From: Rudaea cellulosilytica DSM 22992
GTDB lineage: Bacteria > Pseudomonadota > Gammaproteobacteria > Xanthomonadales > Rhodanobacteraceae
NCBI RefSeq assembly: GCF_000378125.1
Contig: NZ_KB899241.1
Location: 1,649,652 to 1,713,651 of the forward strand
Direction of reading: 5' to 3'
Length of the DNA: 64,000 bases
Of this stretch, positions 45,373 to 54,555 are shown piece after piece (position 1 is the first letter of the stretch; each line of letters begins with the position of its first letter). The translations under genes were made by a program, and so were the position numbers. The notes under the pieces are model-generated. The model was not told where the DNA came from, ran no database searches, and worked only from the letters and a program-made list of their open reading frames with translations.

Positions 45373-46821
45373 ATGACGATGCCGCAAAGCGAGCCGCGTG
45401 CTTTGCGCCTGGTGCCGCTGGCCATAGGGCTTGCACTGTTGATTGCGGCCGCACGCGTCGCCGCCACACTCTACGCGATGCCTGAAGCCCCGTACTACGA
45501 CCAATGGGCGGGCATGGATGGCATAGCTGTGCCGCGCGCAATGCAGGTTTTCGATCCTGGCTATCTGCTTCAGCCGCACAACGAGCATCTGTTGACCTGG
45601 ACGAAGCTGCTCGATTGGTTGCAACTGGTCGCCGCCGACAATCAGTACGACTCACGTCCGGTCGGCGTGCTGCTGGCCGTGTTGTCTGCCATCGTCGCGG
45701 GCGTACTGCTTGCGAGTGGAGCCGGCCAATTGAACAAAGGGCGTAATGCATGGCTCTGTGCCGGTGTGGCGCTTGCCGCGATTCCCTATAGTTGGGAAAG
45801 TCTGAGCGCGACCTGGAACAACGCGTTCACCTTTCTCATCGCCGGCAGTGTAGCCACGCTATGGCTCGCCGCGTGCGGTAGCCGCAGGCAGGCAGTGTGG
45901 ACAACGGTTGCGGCGATGCTGTCCGCATTGGCGATGGGCACCGGTTGCCTCGCGCCGTTGCTCGGCATCGGTATCGTCGGGTATCGCGCGGTGCGCAGGG
46001 ATCTGCCGACCGCGGATGCCTTCGCGCTCGCGGTGCCGCAGGCCGCCGCCGTCATGGTGGCGTTGCTGCTACTCGTCGGCAAAACCCGTTCCGACTATGC
46101 ACGACTGTTCGATGTTGCGCTTATTGCCGTCCAAGTCACGTTGTTGACTGCGGCTTTCGCTCCCACCGCCTCGATGTTGGTGCAGATAGTTGGCGGAAAG
46201 AGCGACGACAGGGCGCAACGGCGCGTCGATCTGTTCGTCGTCGCACTCGCCACATGGGGCTATCTGCACGTGTTGTCGATGATCGTATTGCGCAGCGAAT
46301 TCCGCCTCTGGCTGCCGATCAGCCGCTACATGGACGTCATCGCGGTCGCGATCATGGCGAACCTCGCTTGCCTGCTGCGCCTCGACGGCACCGGCCCTAG
46401 CCGGTTGTTGTCGCGATTCGCCGTTCCCGCGGTCGCGCTGTTCGCAGTGGCGATCGTGCTTGCCGCTCCACTTCCGCTGCATTATCTCCAATGGCGTGCG
46501 GAACGGATGGCGCGCGGCGAAGCGCTGCTGGTTGCCACGGTGAGGGAGAACGACACTACGGCAATCGCGCGCGCCGATGCATCGATATTGCCGTTCCCCG
46601 ACCGCGTCTATCTCGAACGGCATCTCGCGGACGAGAACGTTCGTAGCATTCTCGGCGACCGCACAGGCAATCGAGTCCAACCTGCGTCGTTCGTGCGCGG
46701 CAGCCGCACCATCGAGCGAATGCTTGCCGACCACAGCCTCGTGCTGTCTCTAGTCACTTTGGTGATTGCATCGATGCTGCTCGTGTTTGCGTGCAGGCGA
46801 CGCGAGGAAGTCGGCACGTGA
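45373..46821 (+). CDS. Polytopic membrane protein of unknown function
   Basis: A ~482-residue protein with about 10 hydrophobic segments spread from residue 13 to 480 (for example LVPLAIGLALLIAAARVAAT at ~13-32, and LVLSLVTLVIASMLLVFA near the C-terminus). A short external segment after the first helix has APYYDQWAGMDGIAVP and HNEHLL, reminiscent of lipid-linked sugar transferase first loops, but no catalytic Asp-Asp pattern convinces me. It overlaps the next gene by four bases (GTGA). Two ATGs (45373, 45379) are possible starts. Function not recognised. Confidence 0.65.
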   Translation: MTMPQSEPRALRLVPLAIGLALLIAAARVAATLYAMPEAPYYDQWAGMDGIAVPRAMQVFDPGYLLQPHNEHLLTWTKLLDWLQLVAADNQYDSRPVGVLLAVLSAIVAGVLLASGAGQLNKGRNAWLCAGVALAAIPYSWESLSATWNNAFTFLIAGSVATLWLAACGSRRQAVWTTVAAMLSALAMGTGCLAPLLGIGIVGYRAVRRDLPTADAFALAVPQAAAVMVALLLLVGKTRSDYARLFDVALIAVQVTLLTAAFAPTASMLVQIVGGKSDDRAQRRVDLFVVALATWGYLHVLSMIVLRSEFRLWLPISRYMDVIAVAIMANLACLLRLDGTGPSRLLSRFAVPAVALFAVAIVLAAPLPLHYLQWRAERMARGEALLVATVRENDTTAIARADASILPFPDRVYLERHLADENVRSILGDRTGNRVQPASFVRGSRTIERMLADHSLVLSLVTLVIASMLLVFACRRREEVGT

Positions 46822-47429
46822 ATTGGCGGCTGTACGAACTGCCCGGCGCCGACGTGCGCCTGACGCGATTTTGCGATGCAACGGAAGCCGCGCGCTGGTT
46901 CACGCGACTGCACGAAGAAATTCCCTGGGAACGCCATCGCCTGCGCATCTTCGGTCGCGAAATCGACTCGCCGAGGTTGTCTTGCTGGATCGGCGATGCC
47001 GAGGCGGTCTACACCTATTCGGGCACGCGTTTCGTGCCGCACGCCTGGACGCCGGCGTTGGCCGAACTGCGCGACGCGCTGCTTGTCCATGCTGGAGAAC
47101 GCTGCAACAGCGTGCTCGCCAACCTTTACCGCGACGGTCGCGATTCGATGGGCTGGCATAGCGATGCCGAGCCCGAACTCGGTGTCGAGCCGGTGATCCT
47201 GTCTTTGAGTTTCGGCGGCGTGCGCCGCTTCCGCCTGCGCCATCGCCGTGACCCCCGCCTGCGCCTCGAGCTCGACTTGCCCGCGGGCAGCCTGTTGCGC
47301 ATGGCCGGGAGCACGCAGCAGTTCTATCGCCACGATTTGCCGAAAACCGCGCGCCCGGTCGCCGCGCGGATCAATCTGACGTTCCGCACCATTCACGACA
47401 TGCTTGGCGACCGCGCGGCTCACGCCTGA
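46818..47429 (+). CDS. alkB: AlkB-type Fe(II)/2-oxoglutarate DNA/RNA demethylase
   Basis: A ~203-residue dioxygenase of the AlkB family that removes methyl groups from alkylated bases by oxidation. Iron ligands are in MGWHSDAEPELG (HxD, ~residues 114-125) and FYRHDLPK (~170), with 2-oxoglutarate-binding Arg residues in AARINLTFRTI (~184-194). The YTYSGTRF and NSVLANLYRDGRDSMGW segments are typical. A GTG start (46818) overlaps the membrane-protein stop by four bases, so expression may be coupled. Confidence 0.9.
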   Translation: MNWRLYELPGADVRLTRFCDATEAARWFTRLHEEIPWERHRLRIFGREIDSPRLSCWIGDAEAVYTYSGTRFVPHAWTPALAELRDALLVHAGERCNSVLANLYRDGRDSMGWHSDAEPELGVEPVILSLSFGGVRRFRLRHRRDPRLRLELDLPAGSLLRMAGSTQQFYRHDLPKTARPVAARINLTFRTIHDMLGDRAAHA

Positions 47430-47569
47430 GGATCGCCGAACCAGGCGATGGATTCTTCAAAACGCTGCCGCTAAAGTGCCGGGCACCGCTTTCGATGGCG
47501 AATCCCGGCTTCATCGTTGCCGGCTCTTCGCAATCCGAAGCACGCCCATTCTTGCCAAAGGTCGACGCC

Positions 47570-47989
47570 ATGATGCAGAGACAATCCTTTCTCGCTTCCC
47601 AGCAGAGCCTGTTGCTCCTGCTTGCACGCGTGCTGTTGGTGGCCCTGTTCCTCAAGTCCGGCCTGCCCAAGCTGCTCAATTTCTCCGGCACGATGGCCTA
47701 CATGGGATCGGTCGGTGCGCCCCTGCCGGCCGTGGCGGCGGCGATTGCGGTATTCATGGAAGTGCCGGTCGCGATCGCGTTGCTCGTCGGTTTCCGTACG
47801 CGACCGCTCGCGCTGCTGCTGGCGATCTACACGATCGGCACCGGCCTGATCGGGCATGCATTTTGGACGATGACCGGCGCGGAGCAGGCGAACAACATGA
47901 TCCATTTCTACAAGAACATCGCAATCGCCGGCGGCTTCCTTGCGCTGTGCGCAGCGGGCGCAGGACGCTTCTCGCTCGATCGCGACTGA
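47570..47989 (+). CDS. DoxX-family inner-membrane protein
   Basis: A ~139-residue, four-helix membrane protein. The DoxX pattern starts LLLLARVLLVALFLKSGLPKLL (~residues 14-35), then a second helix AAAIAVFMEVPVAIALLVGF and a third LALLLAIYTIGTGLIGHAFW. Members associate with quinone or redox systems and oxidative-stress tolerance, but their biochemistry is varied. Two adjacent ATGs (47570, 47573) are possible starts. The 140-bp gap before it shows no other gene. Confidence 0.85.
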   Translation: MMQRQSFLASQQSLLLLLARVLLVALFLKSGLPKLLNFSGTMAYMGSVGAPLPAVAAAIAVFMEVPVAIALLVGFRTRPLALLLAIYTIGTGLIGHAFWTMTGAEQANNMIHFYKNIAIAGGFLALCAAGAGRFSLDRD

Positions 47990-48080
47990 CCGTTGCGCAA
48001 CCCCGTCGGGCACCGCATGGCGCAGCGGTGCCGGCGGTACGCGCTGCCGCGGCGGCGATCGCGGCTACAATGCGCGCCGT

Positions 48081-49370
48081 ATGTCATCCGCCCCGATCTT
48101 GAACGAACCTGCCGGCGCGGCGCAGCACGCGATCGTGACGAGCGCGCGCGCGCCGCTGCACGCGCGCATCGCCTTCGTCGTCGAGACCGCGCGGCGCCTG
48201 CATCAGTACGGCACCGCGGCACCGCGCCTGGAAAGCGCGGTGGACAAGCTCGCCGAGCGACTGGGCCTGTGCGCGCAAGTCTGGTCGAGCCCGACCGCGA
48301 TCATCATTTCGTTCACCGACCTCGGCGACAGCAGTCGCGTCGCCGAGACGACTCAGGTCATCCGCCTCTCGCCAGGCGACATCGACCTGCGTCACCTCGT
48401 CGAAGTCAACGAGATTGCCGACAAGGTCATCGCGGGCGAACTCGACATCGGCGAGGGCTCGCACCTGCTGCAGACGTTGAGCGACCGCATCGGCCGCCGC
48501 ACCCGTGCGCGCGAAGTTCTATGCTTCGGCCTCGTCTCGGCGACGCTGGCCGTGCTGATGCGCGGTGCCTGGGCCGACGTCGCTGCGGCCGGCTGCATCG
48601 GCCTCATCGTCGGCACGCTTGCCGACATCGCGGCGCGCAGCCAGCGGATGCGCCTCGCGCTCGAAGCGCTGAGTGCGCTCATAGCCACCGTGCTCGCCAC
48701 CCAGATCAGCCTCTACATCACGCCGTTGACGCTCAAGGTCACGGTGCTCGCCAGCCTGATCGTGCTGTTCCCCGGCATGATGCTGACCACTGCGGTGCGC
48801 GAATTGTCCACACGCCATCTCGTGTCGGGTGTCGCGCGCTTCGCCGACGCGGTGCAGACGCTGATCAAGCTCGCCTTCGGCACGCTGGTCGCGAACGAGT
48901 TGTGCAAGCTGCTCGGCCTCGTTCCTCCGGTCGCGACCCCGGCGCCGGTGCCGGATTGGAGCGTCTGGGCCGCATTGCCCTTCGGCAGTTACGGGTTTGC
49001 CGTGCTGTTCCGCGCGGCGTGGCGGGACTTTCCGCTGGTCATGGGTGCGGCCGCGTTCGGCTACGCGATCACGTATTTCGGCAGCCGCCAGTTCGGCGCG
49101 GAATTCGGCGTGTTTCTCGCCGGCGCGACGATGGGTGCGCTTAGCAATCTCTACGCGCGCGCCACCAATCGGCCCGGCGCGCTCGTGCGCGAGCCGGGCA
49201 TCATCCTGCTCGTGCCGGGCAGCCTCGGCTTCCTGACCGTGTCGGCGATCGTCGGCCGCGACGTGTTCCTCGGCATCCACACGGCGGCGTCGCTGTTCGC
49301 GATTCTTGTCTCGCTTGTTGCAGGCCTGCTGTTCGGCGATCTGATCGCTGCGCCCCGCCGCGCCCTTTAA
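48081..49370 (+). CDS. ThrE-type threonine/serine exporter family protein
   Basis: A ~429-residue protein in which both ThrE halves are fused. An N-terminal soluble DUF1212 region (~residues 27-150, with LHQYGTAAPRLESAVDKLAERLGL) is followed by two sets of about five helices each. AAGCIGLIVGTLADIAARSQRM and LASLIVLFPGMMLTTAVRELSTRHLVSG (~225-252) belong to the first membrane block; NRPGALVREPGIILLVPGSLGFL to the second. It exports threonine, serine or related metabolites. The ATG 48081 is preferred because upstream codons lack family similarity. Confidence 0.85.
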   Translation: MSSAPILNEPAGAAQHAIVTSARAPLHARIAFVVETARRLHQYGTAAPRLESAVDKLAERLGLCAQVWSSPTAIIISFTDLGDSSRVAETTQVIRLSPGDIDLRHLVEVNEIADKVIAGELDIGEGSHLLQTLSDRIGRRTRAREVLCFGLVSATLAVLMRGAWADVAAAGCIGLIVGTLADIAARSQRMRLALEALSALIATVLATQISLYITPLTLKVTVLASLIVLFPGMMLTTAVRELSTRHLVSGVARFADAVQTLIKLAFGTLVANELCKLLGLVPPVATPAPVPDWSVWAALPFGSYGFAVLFRAAWRDFPLVMGAAAFGYAITYFGSRQFGAEFGVFLAGATMGALSNLYARATNRPGALVREPGIILLVPGSLGFLTVSAIVGRDVFLGIHTAASLFAILVSLVAGLLFGDLIAAPRRAL

Positions 49371-49373
49371 GCG

Positions 49374-49400
49374 AAAAAGCCGGCTCACGGCCGGCTTTTT
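49374..49400. terminator. Bidirectional terminator between convergent thrE-like and H-NS-like genes
   Basis: A stem AAAAAGCCGG / CCGGCTTTTT with a short loop lies four bases after the thrE-like stop and 21 bases before the end of the convergent H-NS-like gene. Its A- and T-runs allow it to act on both strands. Confidence 0.85.
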
Positions 49401-49420
49401 CTGTTGCCATCGCAGCGAAA

Positions 49421-49741
49421 TCAGACCAGCAGGTCTTTTTCCTTCTTGCCCGCGGCGAGCGCGGCGTTGAACCAGCGCGGTCGTTTGCCGCGGCCTGACC
49501 AGGTTTGCGCGTGATCAGCCGGATTGCGGTACTTCGCCTTGGCCGCGCTGCGCGCCTTACGACCCGCGCCGCGGCCATCGAACAGTTCTTCGAGAGTGAC
49601 GCCTTCGGCCTTGAGGAGGGCGAGAACCTTCTCGCGCACCCTGATAATTTTTTCCTTCGCCAATTCGTGCTTGCGCGATTCGGCGCGGTGGATCAATTCG
49701 TTCAGCTGATGCTGATTCAAGCCCTTGAGATTGATTGCCAT
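49421..49741 (-). CDS. H-NS-family histone-like nucleoid protein
   Basis: A 106-residue nucleoid protein. Residues ~5-55 form a coiled-coil oligomerisation helix (HQLNELIHRAESRKHELAKE) and the C-terminus is the DNA-binding core KYRNPADHAQTWSGRGKRPRW (~70-90). This is the H-NS/BpH3/XvrA-type core that prefers AT-rich DNA and silences foreign genes. Given the AT-rich regulatory DNA in the catabolic island it could matter there. It is convergent with the thrE-like gene. Confidence 0.92.
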   Translation of the reverse strand: MAINLKGLNQHQLNELIHRAESRKHELAKEKIIRVREKVLALLKAEGVTLEELFDGRGAGRKARSAAKAKYRNPADHAQTWSGRGKRPRWFNAALAAGKKEKDLLV

Positions 49742-49904
49742 TCATATTCCCCTTGCAGACAGCGGCGGCGGCCCCGTGAGAACGGTCTCATGAAAGTCGA
49801 CAACGTTCAACCGTGAATCCGGGATTTAAATTCCTTCTTGAAGTCGCGAATGTCACGACTCGTCGGCTGCGATTCCAGCGCTTCGTGGCCGAAGAGGCCG
49901 GGCT

Positions 49905-51605
49905 TCATCCGCGCACGAGCGCGATCACTTCTTCGCGTGTGAGCTGGCGGCTTTCGCTGTCGCGGCGGCCACGATATTCGAACGTCCCCGCGGTGAGACC
50001 GCGCTCGGACACGACGATGCGATGTGGGATGCCGATCAGCTCGATGTCGGCGAACATCGCGCCGGGGCGCAGGCCGCGGTCGTCGAGCACGGTATCGATG
50101 CCGGCCGCATTCAGCTCGTCGTAGAGCGCGGTCGCGGCCTCGTTGACCTTGGCGTCGTTCTTCGGATTGATCATACAGACGGCGACGCGCCACGGTGCCA
50201 TCGGCTCGGGCCAGATGATGCCGGCCTCGTCGTGGTTCTGCTCGATCGCCGCGGCGACGATGCGCGACACGCCGATGCCGTAGCAACCCATCTGCATCGG
50301 CCGGTTCTTGCCGTCGGCGTCGAGCACGTTCGCGTTCATCGCCTCGGAATATTTCGTACCGAGCGCGAACACGTGGCCGACTTCGATGCCCCGCGCGATC
50401 TTCAGCGTACCTTTTCCATCGGGCGATGCATCGCCTTCGACGACCTTGCGGATATCGGCGACGATGTCTGGCTCGGCCAAGTCGCGGCCCCAGTTGACGC
50501 CGGCGACGTGGAAATCGACCTTGTTCGCGCCGACGACGAAATCGGCCATCGCCGCGACTTCGCGATCGGCGACGACGTGGACCTTGCTGCGATCGGCCCC
50601 GACCGGACCGAGATAACCGGGCTTGGCGCCGAGCGCGTCGAGGATTTCCTGCTCGTTGGCGAGGCGGTATTCGGCGAGCCCGGCGATCTTCTGCAGCTTG
50701 ACCTCATTGACCTCGTGGTCGCCGCGTACCAGCGCCAACACAAAACCTTGCTCGCCGATCACGCAAACCGATTTCACCGTGCGCTTGATGTCGATACCGA
50801 GCAGCGCGGCGACGTCCGCGCAGGTCGACTTGCCCGGCGTTGGCACTTCGTGCATTGCCTCGCCTGCGCTCGCGCGCGGCGCGGGGGCCAGCGAGGAGGC
50901 GAGTTCGACATTGGCCGCGTACTCGGACGTGTCGGAAAACACGAGCGCGTCCTCGCCCGAATCGGCAAGCACCTGGAACTCGTGGCTGCGGCTACCGCCG
51001 ATCGCGCCCGTGTCGGCGGCGACCGCGCGGAAGGCGAGGCCGAGGCGGGTGAAGATGCGCGCGTAGGTCGCGTACATATTGTCGTACTCGCGGCCGAGGC
51101 CTTCCTCGTCGAGGTGGAACGAGTAGGCGTCCTTCATCAGGAACTCGCGCGCGCGCATCACGCCGAAGCGCGGGCGGATCTCGTCGCGGAACTTGGTATT
51201 GATCTGGTAGAAATTGACCGGCAGCTGCTTGTAGCTCTTCAGCTCGCCGCGGGCGAAGTCGGTGACGACTTCCTCGGCGGTCGGCGCATAGCAGTACTCG
51301 GCTTCCTTGCGGTCCTTGATCTTGAGCAGTTGCGGGCCGAACTTCTGCCAGCGGCCGGTTTCATCCCAAAGCTCGCGCGGCTGCACGGTCGGCATGATGA
51401 CTTCGAGTGCGCCGGCGCGATTCATTTCCTCGCGCACGATGTTCTCGACCTTCTTCAGTACCTTGAGGCCCAGCGGTGACCAGGTGTAGAGGCCGGCGGC
51501 GTGCTTGCGCAGCATGCCCGCGCGCAGCATCAGCCGGTGGCTGGCAATCTCCGCATCAGAGGGCACTTCCTTGACGGTGGCGAGATGGAATTGGGACAGG
51601 CGCAT
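49905..51605 (-). CDS. proS: Prolyl-tRNA synthetase
   Basis: A ~566-residue class II synthetase of the bacterial (ProS type 1) form. Motif 1 region [22 protein letters not shown] (~residues 40-60), motif 2 with [21 protein letters not shown] (~138-158), an editing INS domain (~225-380, with [19 protein letters not shown]) and motif 3 in [21 protein letters not shown] (~440-460) are clear. The C-terminal anticodon-binding domain ends [16 protein letters not shown]-like. The ATG at 51605 starts the family's conserved N-terminus. Confidence 0.95.
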   Translation of the reverse strand: MRLSQFHLATVKEVPSDAEIASHRLMLRAGMLRKHAAGLYTWSPLGLKVLKKVENIVREEMNRAGALEVIMPTVQPRELWDETGRWQKFGPQLLKIKDRKEAEYCYAPTAEEVVTDFARGELKSYKQLPVNFYQINTKFRDEIRPRFGVMRAREFLMKDAYSFHLDEEGLGREYDNMYATYARIFTRLGLAFRAVAADTGAIGGSRSHEFQVLADSGEDALVFSDTSEYAANVELASSLAPAPRASAGEAMHEVPTPGKSTCADVAALLGIDIKRTVKSVCVIGEQGFVLALVRGDHEVNEVKLQKIAGLAEYRLANEQEILDALGAKPGYLGPVGADRSKVHVVADREVAAMADFVVGANKVDFHVAGVNWGRDLAEPDIVADIRKVVEGDASPDGKGTLKIARGIEVGHVFALGTKYSEAMNANVLDADGKNRPMQMGCYGIGVSRIVAAAIEQNHDEAGIIWPEPMAPWRVAVCMINPKNDAKVNEAATALYDELNAAGIDTVLDDRGLRPGAMFADIELIGIPHRIVVSERGLTAGTFEYRGRRDSESRQLTREEVIALVRG

Positions 51606-51969
51606 GGGATTCGCGGAGCTCGACAGGGCCCGCGATTGTAGCTGCACTGCACAAAGCGGCCAAACCGTAGCGAATTGTCCTAGGTGGCGGTTGAACCTTG
51701 AGGACATGCGCTGCGAAGAATGATCATCCGTGCCGATGATCAGGAATCAGACGTTGTCTAGATGGCCGTTACCATTGCGTTCGCGGTGGTTTCAGTATGG
51801 ACTTGTGCTTCCTGCGCCCCTTCTTATCCATCAGGCACGAACTTGTGCCAAGACGACGATTGGGCGAGTGCATAGCGGAACTGAGTCTCAAAACTCTTTG
51901 CCTCAGGAAGTAGCCGAAAGCAACCAGATTTTGGATACAATAACGACCGTTTAAGCAAGGGGAACGGTC
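51606..51969. other. Intergenic region with one inverted repeat
   Basis: No gene is supported here. The only notable structure is TGATCAT-N8-ATGATCA (51721-51742), a perfect 7-bp inverted repeat upstream of proS. It could be a regulator site or a weak hairpin; no link to a regulator can be made. Confidence 0.4.
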
Positions 51970-52923
51970 ATGAATAGCAAGCGCTTCGTCCGTAGTCTGT
52001 TATTGCTTTTGCTCCAGTTCGTATTTGCCAGCGCACTCCACGCGCAAGCCACACGTACCTGGGTTTCCGGGGTCGGCGACGACGCCAACCCGTGCAGCCG
52101 TACCGCGCCTTGCAAGACGTGGGCTGGCGCAATTTCGAAAACAGCGCCTGGGGGCGAAATTGATGCCCTCGATCCGGGTGGCTTCGGCGCGCTGACGATC
52201 ACCAAATCGATCTCTATCGTCGGCAAGGGTGGAACGTCTTCGACACTCGTCGCGGGAACAAACGGCTTCGTCGTCGCCGCGCAATCGGGCGATGTGGTCA
52301 TGATCCGAGATGTGGAATTCGATGGCCTTCTCGGCAACGGAAACGCCAACGCAGGGTTGAACGGAATCCGGTTCATCAGCGGGGGTGCGCTTTATATCGA
52401 CAATTGCCGGATATTCGGCTTTTCCCAGCAAGGCATCGACATCAACCCGAGCAATAACGCAAGTGTGAACATTTCGCGCACGGCGATCAGCAATATCGGT
52501 CCGCAAATTGTTGGCTCCGGGGCGATCTGGATTCATCCCACCAACGGCGCCACGGCAAATGTGACCATCACCGATACTGTCATGGAGTACAGCGGACGCG
52601 GACTTCGCGCCGAAGACAATTCCCGCGTTGTAGTGCACAACAGCGTCGCGAGCAACAACGTCAACCGTGGCTTTATCGCATTTTCCAATTCCGCCGCAGT
52701 GACGCTTTCCATCGAAGGAGGAAGTGTCTCGTCAAATGCAACCGGCGGCATTTATTCGCACGGGAGCCAATCGACAGTGCGCTTGTCCAACGTGCAAGTC
52801 ACAAACAATCAGGTAGGGCTGTTCGCCGATGGCAGCGGGAATATCGTTTCCTTCGGCAACAATCGCGTGAGCGGCAATACGTCTGGCGATGGAGCCCCGA
52901 CCGGCTCGGTCAATCAGATCTAG
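51970..52923 (+). CDS. Secreted right-handed beta-helix protein
   Basis: A 317-residue protein with signal peptide KRFVRSLLLLLLQFVFASAL (~residues 4-23). The mature protein begins TRTWVSGVGDDANPCSRTAPC with a disulfide-type cysteine pair and continues as a beta-helix (GGALYIDNCRIFGFSQQGID, then repeated short strands) up to the end. It is a member of a common family of secreted pectin-lyase-fold proteins without a known enzyme activity. It has no adjacent partner genes. Not related by family to the longer beta-helix protein at 22830 beyond the fold. Confidence 0.8.
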   Translation: MNSKRFVRSLLLLLLQFVFASALHAQATRTWVSGVGDDANPCSRTAPCKTWAGAISKTAPGGEIDALDPGGFGALTITKSISIVGKGGTSSTLVAGTNGFVVAAQSGDVVMIRDVEFDGLLGNGNANAGLNGIRFISGGALYIDNCRIFGFSQQGIDINPSNNASVNISRTAISNIGPQIVGSGAIWIHPTNGATANVTITDTVMEYSGRGLRAEDNSRVVVHNSVASNNVNRGFIAFSNSAAVTLSIEGGSVSSNATGGIYSHGSQSTVRLSNVQVTNNQVGLFADGSGNIVSFGNNRVSGNTSGDGAPTGSVNQI

Positions 52924-52951
52924 ACGCAGTGGCTGCGCCAAAGCACAACAA

Positions 52952-53398
52952 TCACTGGGAATTTCGACAGTAGATCGCGACGTTTTGCTGTACCGCAACT
53001 GTCCGCTCGGCACGCGCTGTCGCGTCGAGCGGCTTGCCGCTGGCCGCATCTGCGAGCTCGGATTTGCCTTGCAGTAGTTCCAACGTCGAGCGTGCCTTGT
53101 CGCAGTTCTGCTTGCGGTTCTCCTGCGCGTCGATGGCCTCCCGGGCCGGCAGGTTCGGATCGACCGGAGCTGAACCGGTCGGTGGCACTTGCGTAGCGGG
53201 TTCGGTGTTTTCCGCGCCCGCGACGCGCATGCGCCTCGCGTTGGTCTGACCTCGCGGTGGGGTGTCGGAATAGTGGATAACGCCGTTTGCATCCGTCCAG
53301 CGATATAGCTCGGTGGCTTCGGCTTGCGCGAACAGCGTGGCGAGCGCGAGCGGAAGCCATCTGATGCAACGTGATGGAACGGCGTTGGCACGGGGCAT
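52952..53398 (-). CDS. DUF4124-domain exported protein
   Basis: A 148-residue protein with N-terminal signal (RCIRWLPLALATLFAQAEAT) followed by the DUF4124 motif ELYRWTDANGVIHYSDTPP (~residues 29-47). The remainder is charged, Ala/Glu-rich and ends with two widely spaced cysteines (RKQNCDKA, IYCRNSQ). DUF4124 proteins are common in Xanthomonadales and beta/gammaproteobacteria; the role is unknown but periplasmic. It is convergent with the beta-helix gene. Confidence 0.85.
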   Translation of the reverse strand: MPRANAVPSRCIRWLPLALATLFAQAEATELYRWTDANGVIHYSDTPPRGQTNARRMRVAGAENTEPATQVPPTGSAPVDPNLPAREAIDAQENRKQNCDKARSTLELLQGKSELADAASGKPLDATARAERTVAVQQNVAIYCRNSQ

Positions 53399-53507
53399 GA
53401 AAGGGCTCCGGAACAGCTGATTCGCTTTAGATTATAAGGCCTGTTGACCTTACCTCGCGAGAGCTTGCGGTACACTTCGTTCATCGCCTAGAACCGGCAG
53501 GATCAGC

Positions 53508-54314
53508 GTGGATTCCGTTTCCGACCCCAAGCCTAAACCGCATCGCGGGATCTACTTGCTGCCTAACCTGTTCACCACGGGTGCGCTGTTCTCGGGCTTC
53601 TATGCCGTGCTTGCTGCGTTCGCCGGCAATTATGTCGATGCCGCGATCGCGGTGTTCGTCGCCGGCATCCTCGATTCGCTCGACGGTCGCGTCGCGCGCC
53701 TGACCAACACGCAAAGCGAATTCGGCGTGCAGTACGACTCGCTGTCGGACATGTGCAGCTTCGGCATCGCGCCCGCGGTCGTCATGTACTGCTGGTCGCT
53801 GTCGACGCTGAAGACGTACGGCCCGTTCTGGGGCAAGCTCGGTTTCGGCGCGGCCTTCGTTTACGCCGCCTGTGCGGCGCTACGTCTGGCCCGCTTCAAC
53901 ACCCAGGTCGGCGTGGCCGACAAGCGCTATTTCCAGGGACTGGCGAGTCCGGCTGCCGCGGGCCTGCTGATGTCGTCGCTGTGGGCGGCGAACGAATACG
54001 GCATCAACGGCACGATGGCGCAGTTCGTCGCGCCGTTCCTCACCGTATTGGCGGGCGGCCTCATGGTCAGCCGCGTGCGCTACTGGAGCTTCAAATCGGG
54101 GCCGAAATCGGACAAGGTGCCGTTCGCGATCATCCCGATCGCAGTGCTCGTCCTCGTCGCGCTCTATGTCGACACCGCGCTCGTGCTGTTCGTGATCGCC
54201 GGGCTGTACGTGCTTTCCGGCCCGCTGCTGACCTTGTGGGGCATGCGCGAAGCGCGCGGCCGCCGCGATGTGCGCAGCGACGATGCCAAGCCCGGCGCGG
54301 AGCCGCCGCCGTGA
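53508..54314 (+). CDS. pssA: CDP-diacylglycerol-serine O-phosphatidyltransferase
   Basis: A 268-residue integral membrane enzyme that makes phosphatidylserine for phosphatidylethanolamine synthesis. The CDP-alcohol phosphotransferase motif is DSLDGRVARLTNT (~residues 62-74) followed by EFGVQYDSLSD (~77-87), giving DG-x2-AR-x8-G-x3-D-x3-D. N-terminal LLPNLFTTGALFSGFYAVLA is typical of the group. A GTG start (53508) is used. Element D begins with the base after its stop codon. Confidence 0.9.
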   Translation: MDSVSDPKPKPHRGIYLLPNLFTTGALFSGFYAVLAAFAGNYVDAAIAVFVAGILDSLDGRVARLTNTQSEFGVQYDSLSDMCSFGIAPAVVMYCWSLSTLKTYGPFWGKLGFGAAFVYAACAALRLARFNTQVGVADKRYFQGLASPAAAGLLMSSLWAANEYGINGTMAQFVAPFLTVLAGGLMVSRVRYWSFKSGPKSDKVPFAIIPIAVLVLVALYVDTALVLFVIAGLYVLSGPLLTLWGMREARGRRDVRSDDAKPGAEPPP

Positions 54315-54547
54315 GAACCTGTCCTCCAAGCTACTGCGCTCGGCATTTCGCTTGGGTACGGTGCTCTGACTGCGCAGGCAGGATGCCGAAGCGAACATTC
54401 GCGCAGCGAATGGCCCGAAGGGCGAACCGCGGACGCGGTGAGTCATCCTCATGTACTCGACTGTACACTCCGGTTCCTGCGCTCCGTGCGCACGCCCGAT
54501 TCTGGATCGGATCGGGCCTTCGCTCGCTACGCTTGGAGAACAGGTTC
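54315..54547. repeat. Dispersed inverted-repeat element, copy D (233 bp)
   Basis: Ends GAACCTGTCCTCCAAGC (54315-54331) and GCTTGGAGAACAGGTTC (54531-54547) are inverted repeats with one mismatch. The orientation is as in copy B. The inner hairpin TGTAC...GTACA lies at 54453-54468. The right end is 8 bases from the next start codon, so the element makes up essentially the whole leader of the GAF-phosphatase gene. Confidence 0.8.
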
Positions 54548-54555
54548 TGAACGCA

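Noticed and set aside
54451-54555. N-terminal extension of the phosphatase-kinase into element D
   Set aside because: The extra 35 residues come from the repeated element and have no similarity to the GAF domain. The ATG at 54556 is the better start.
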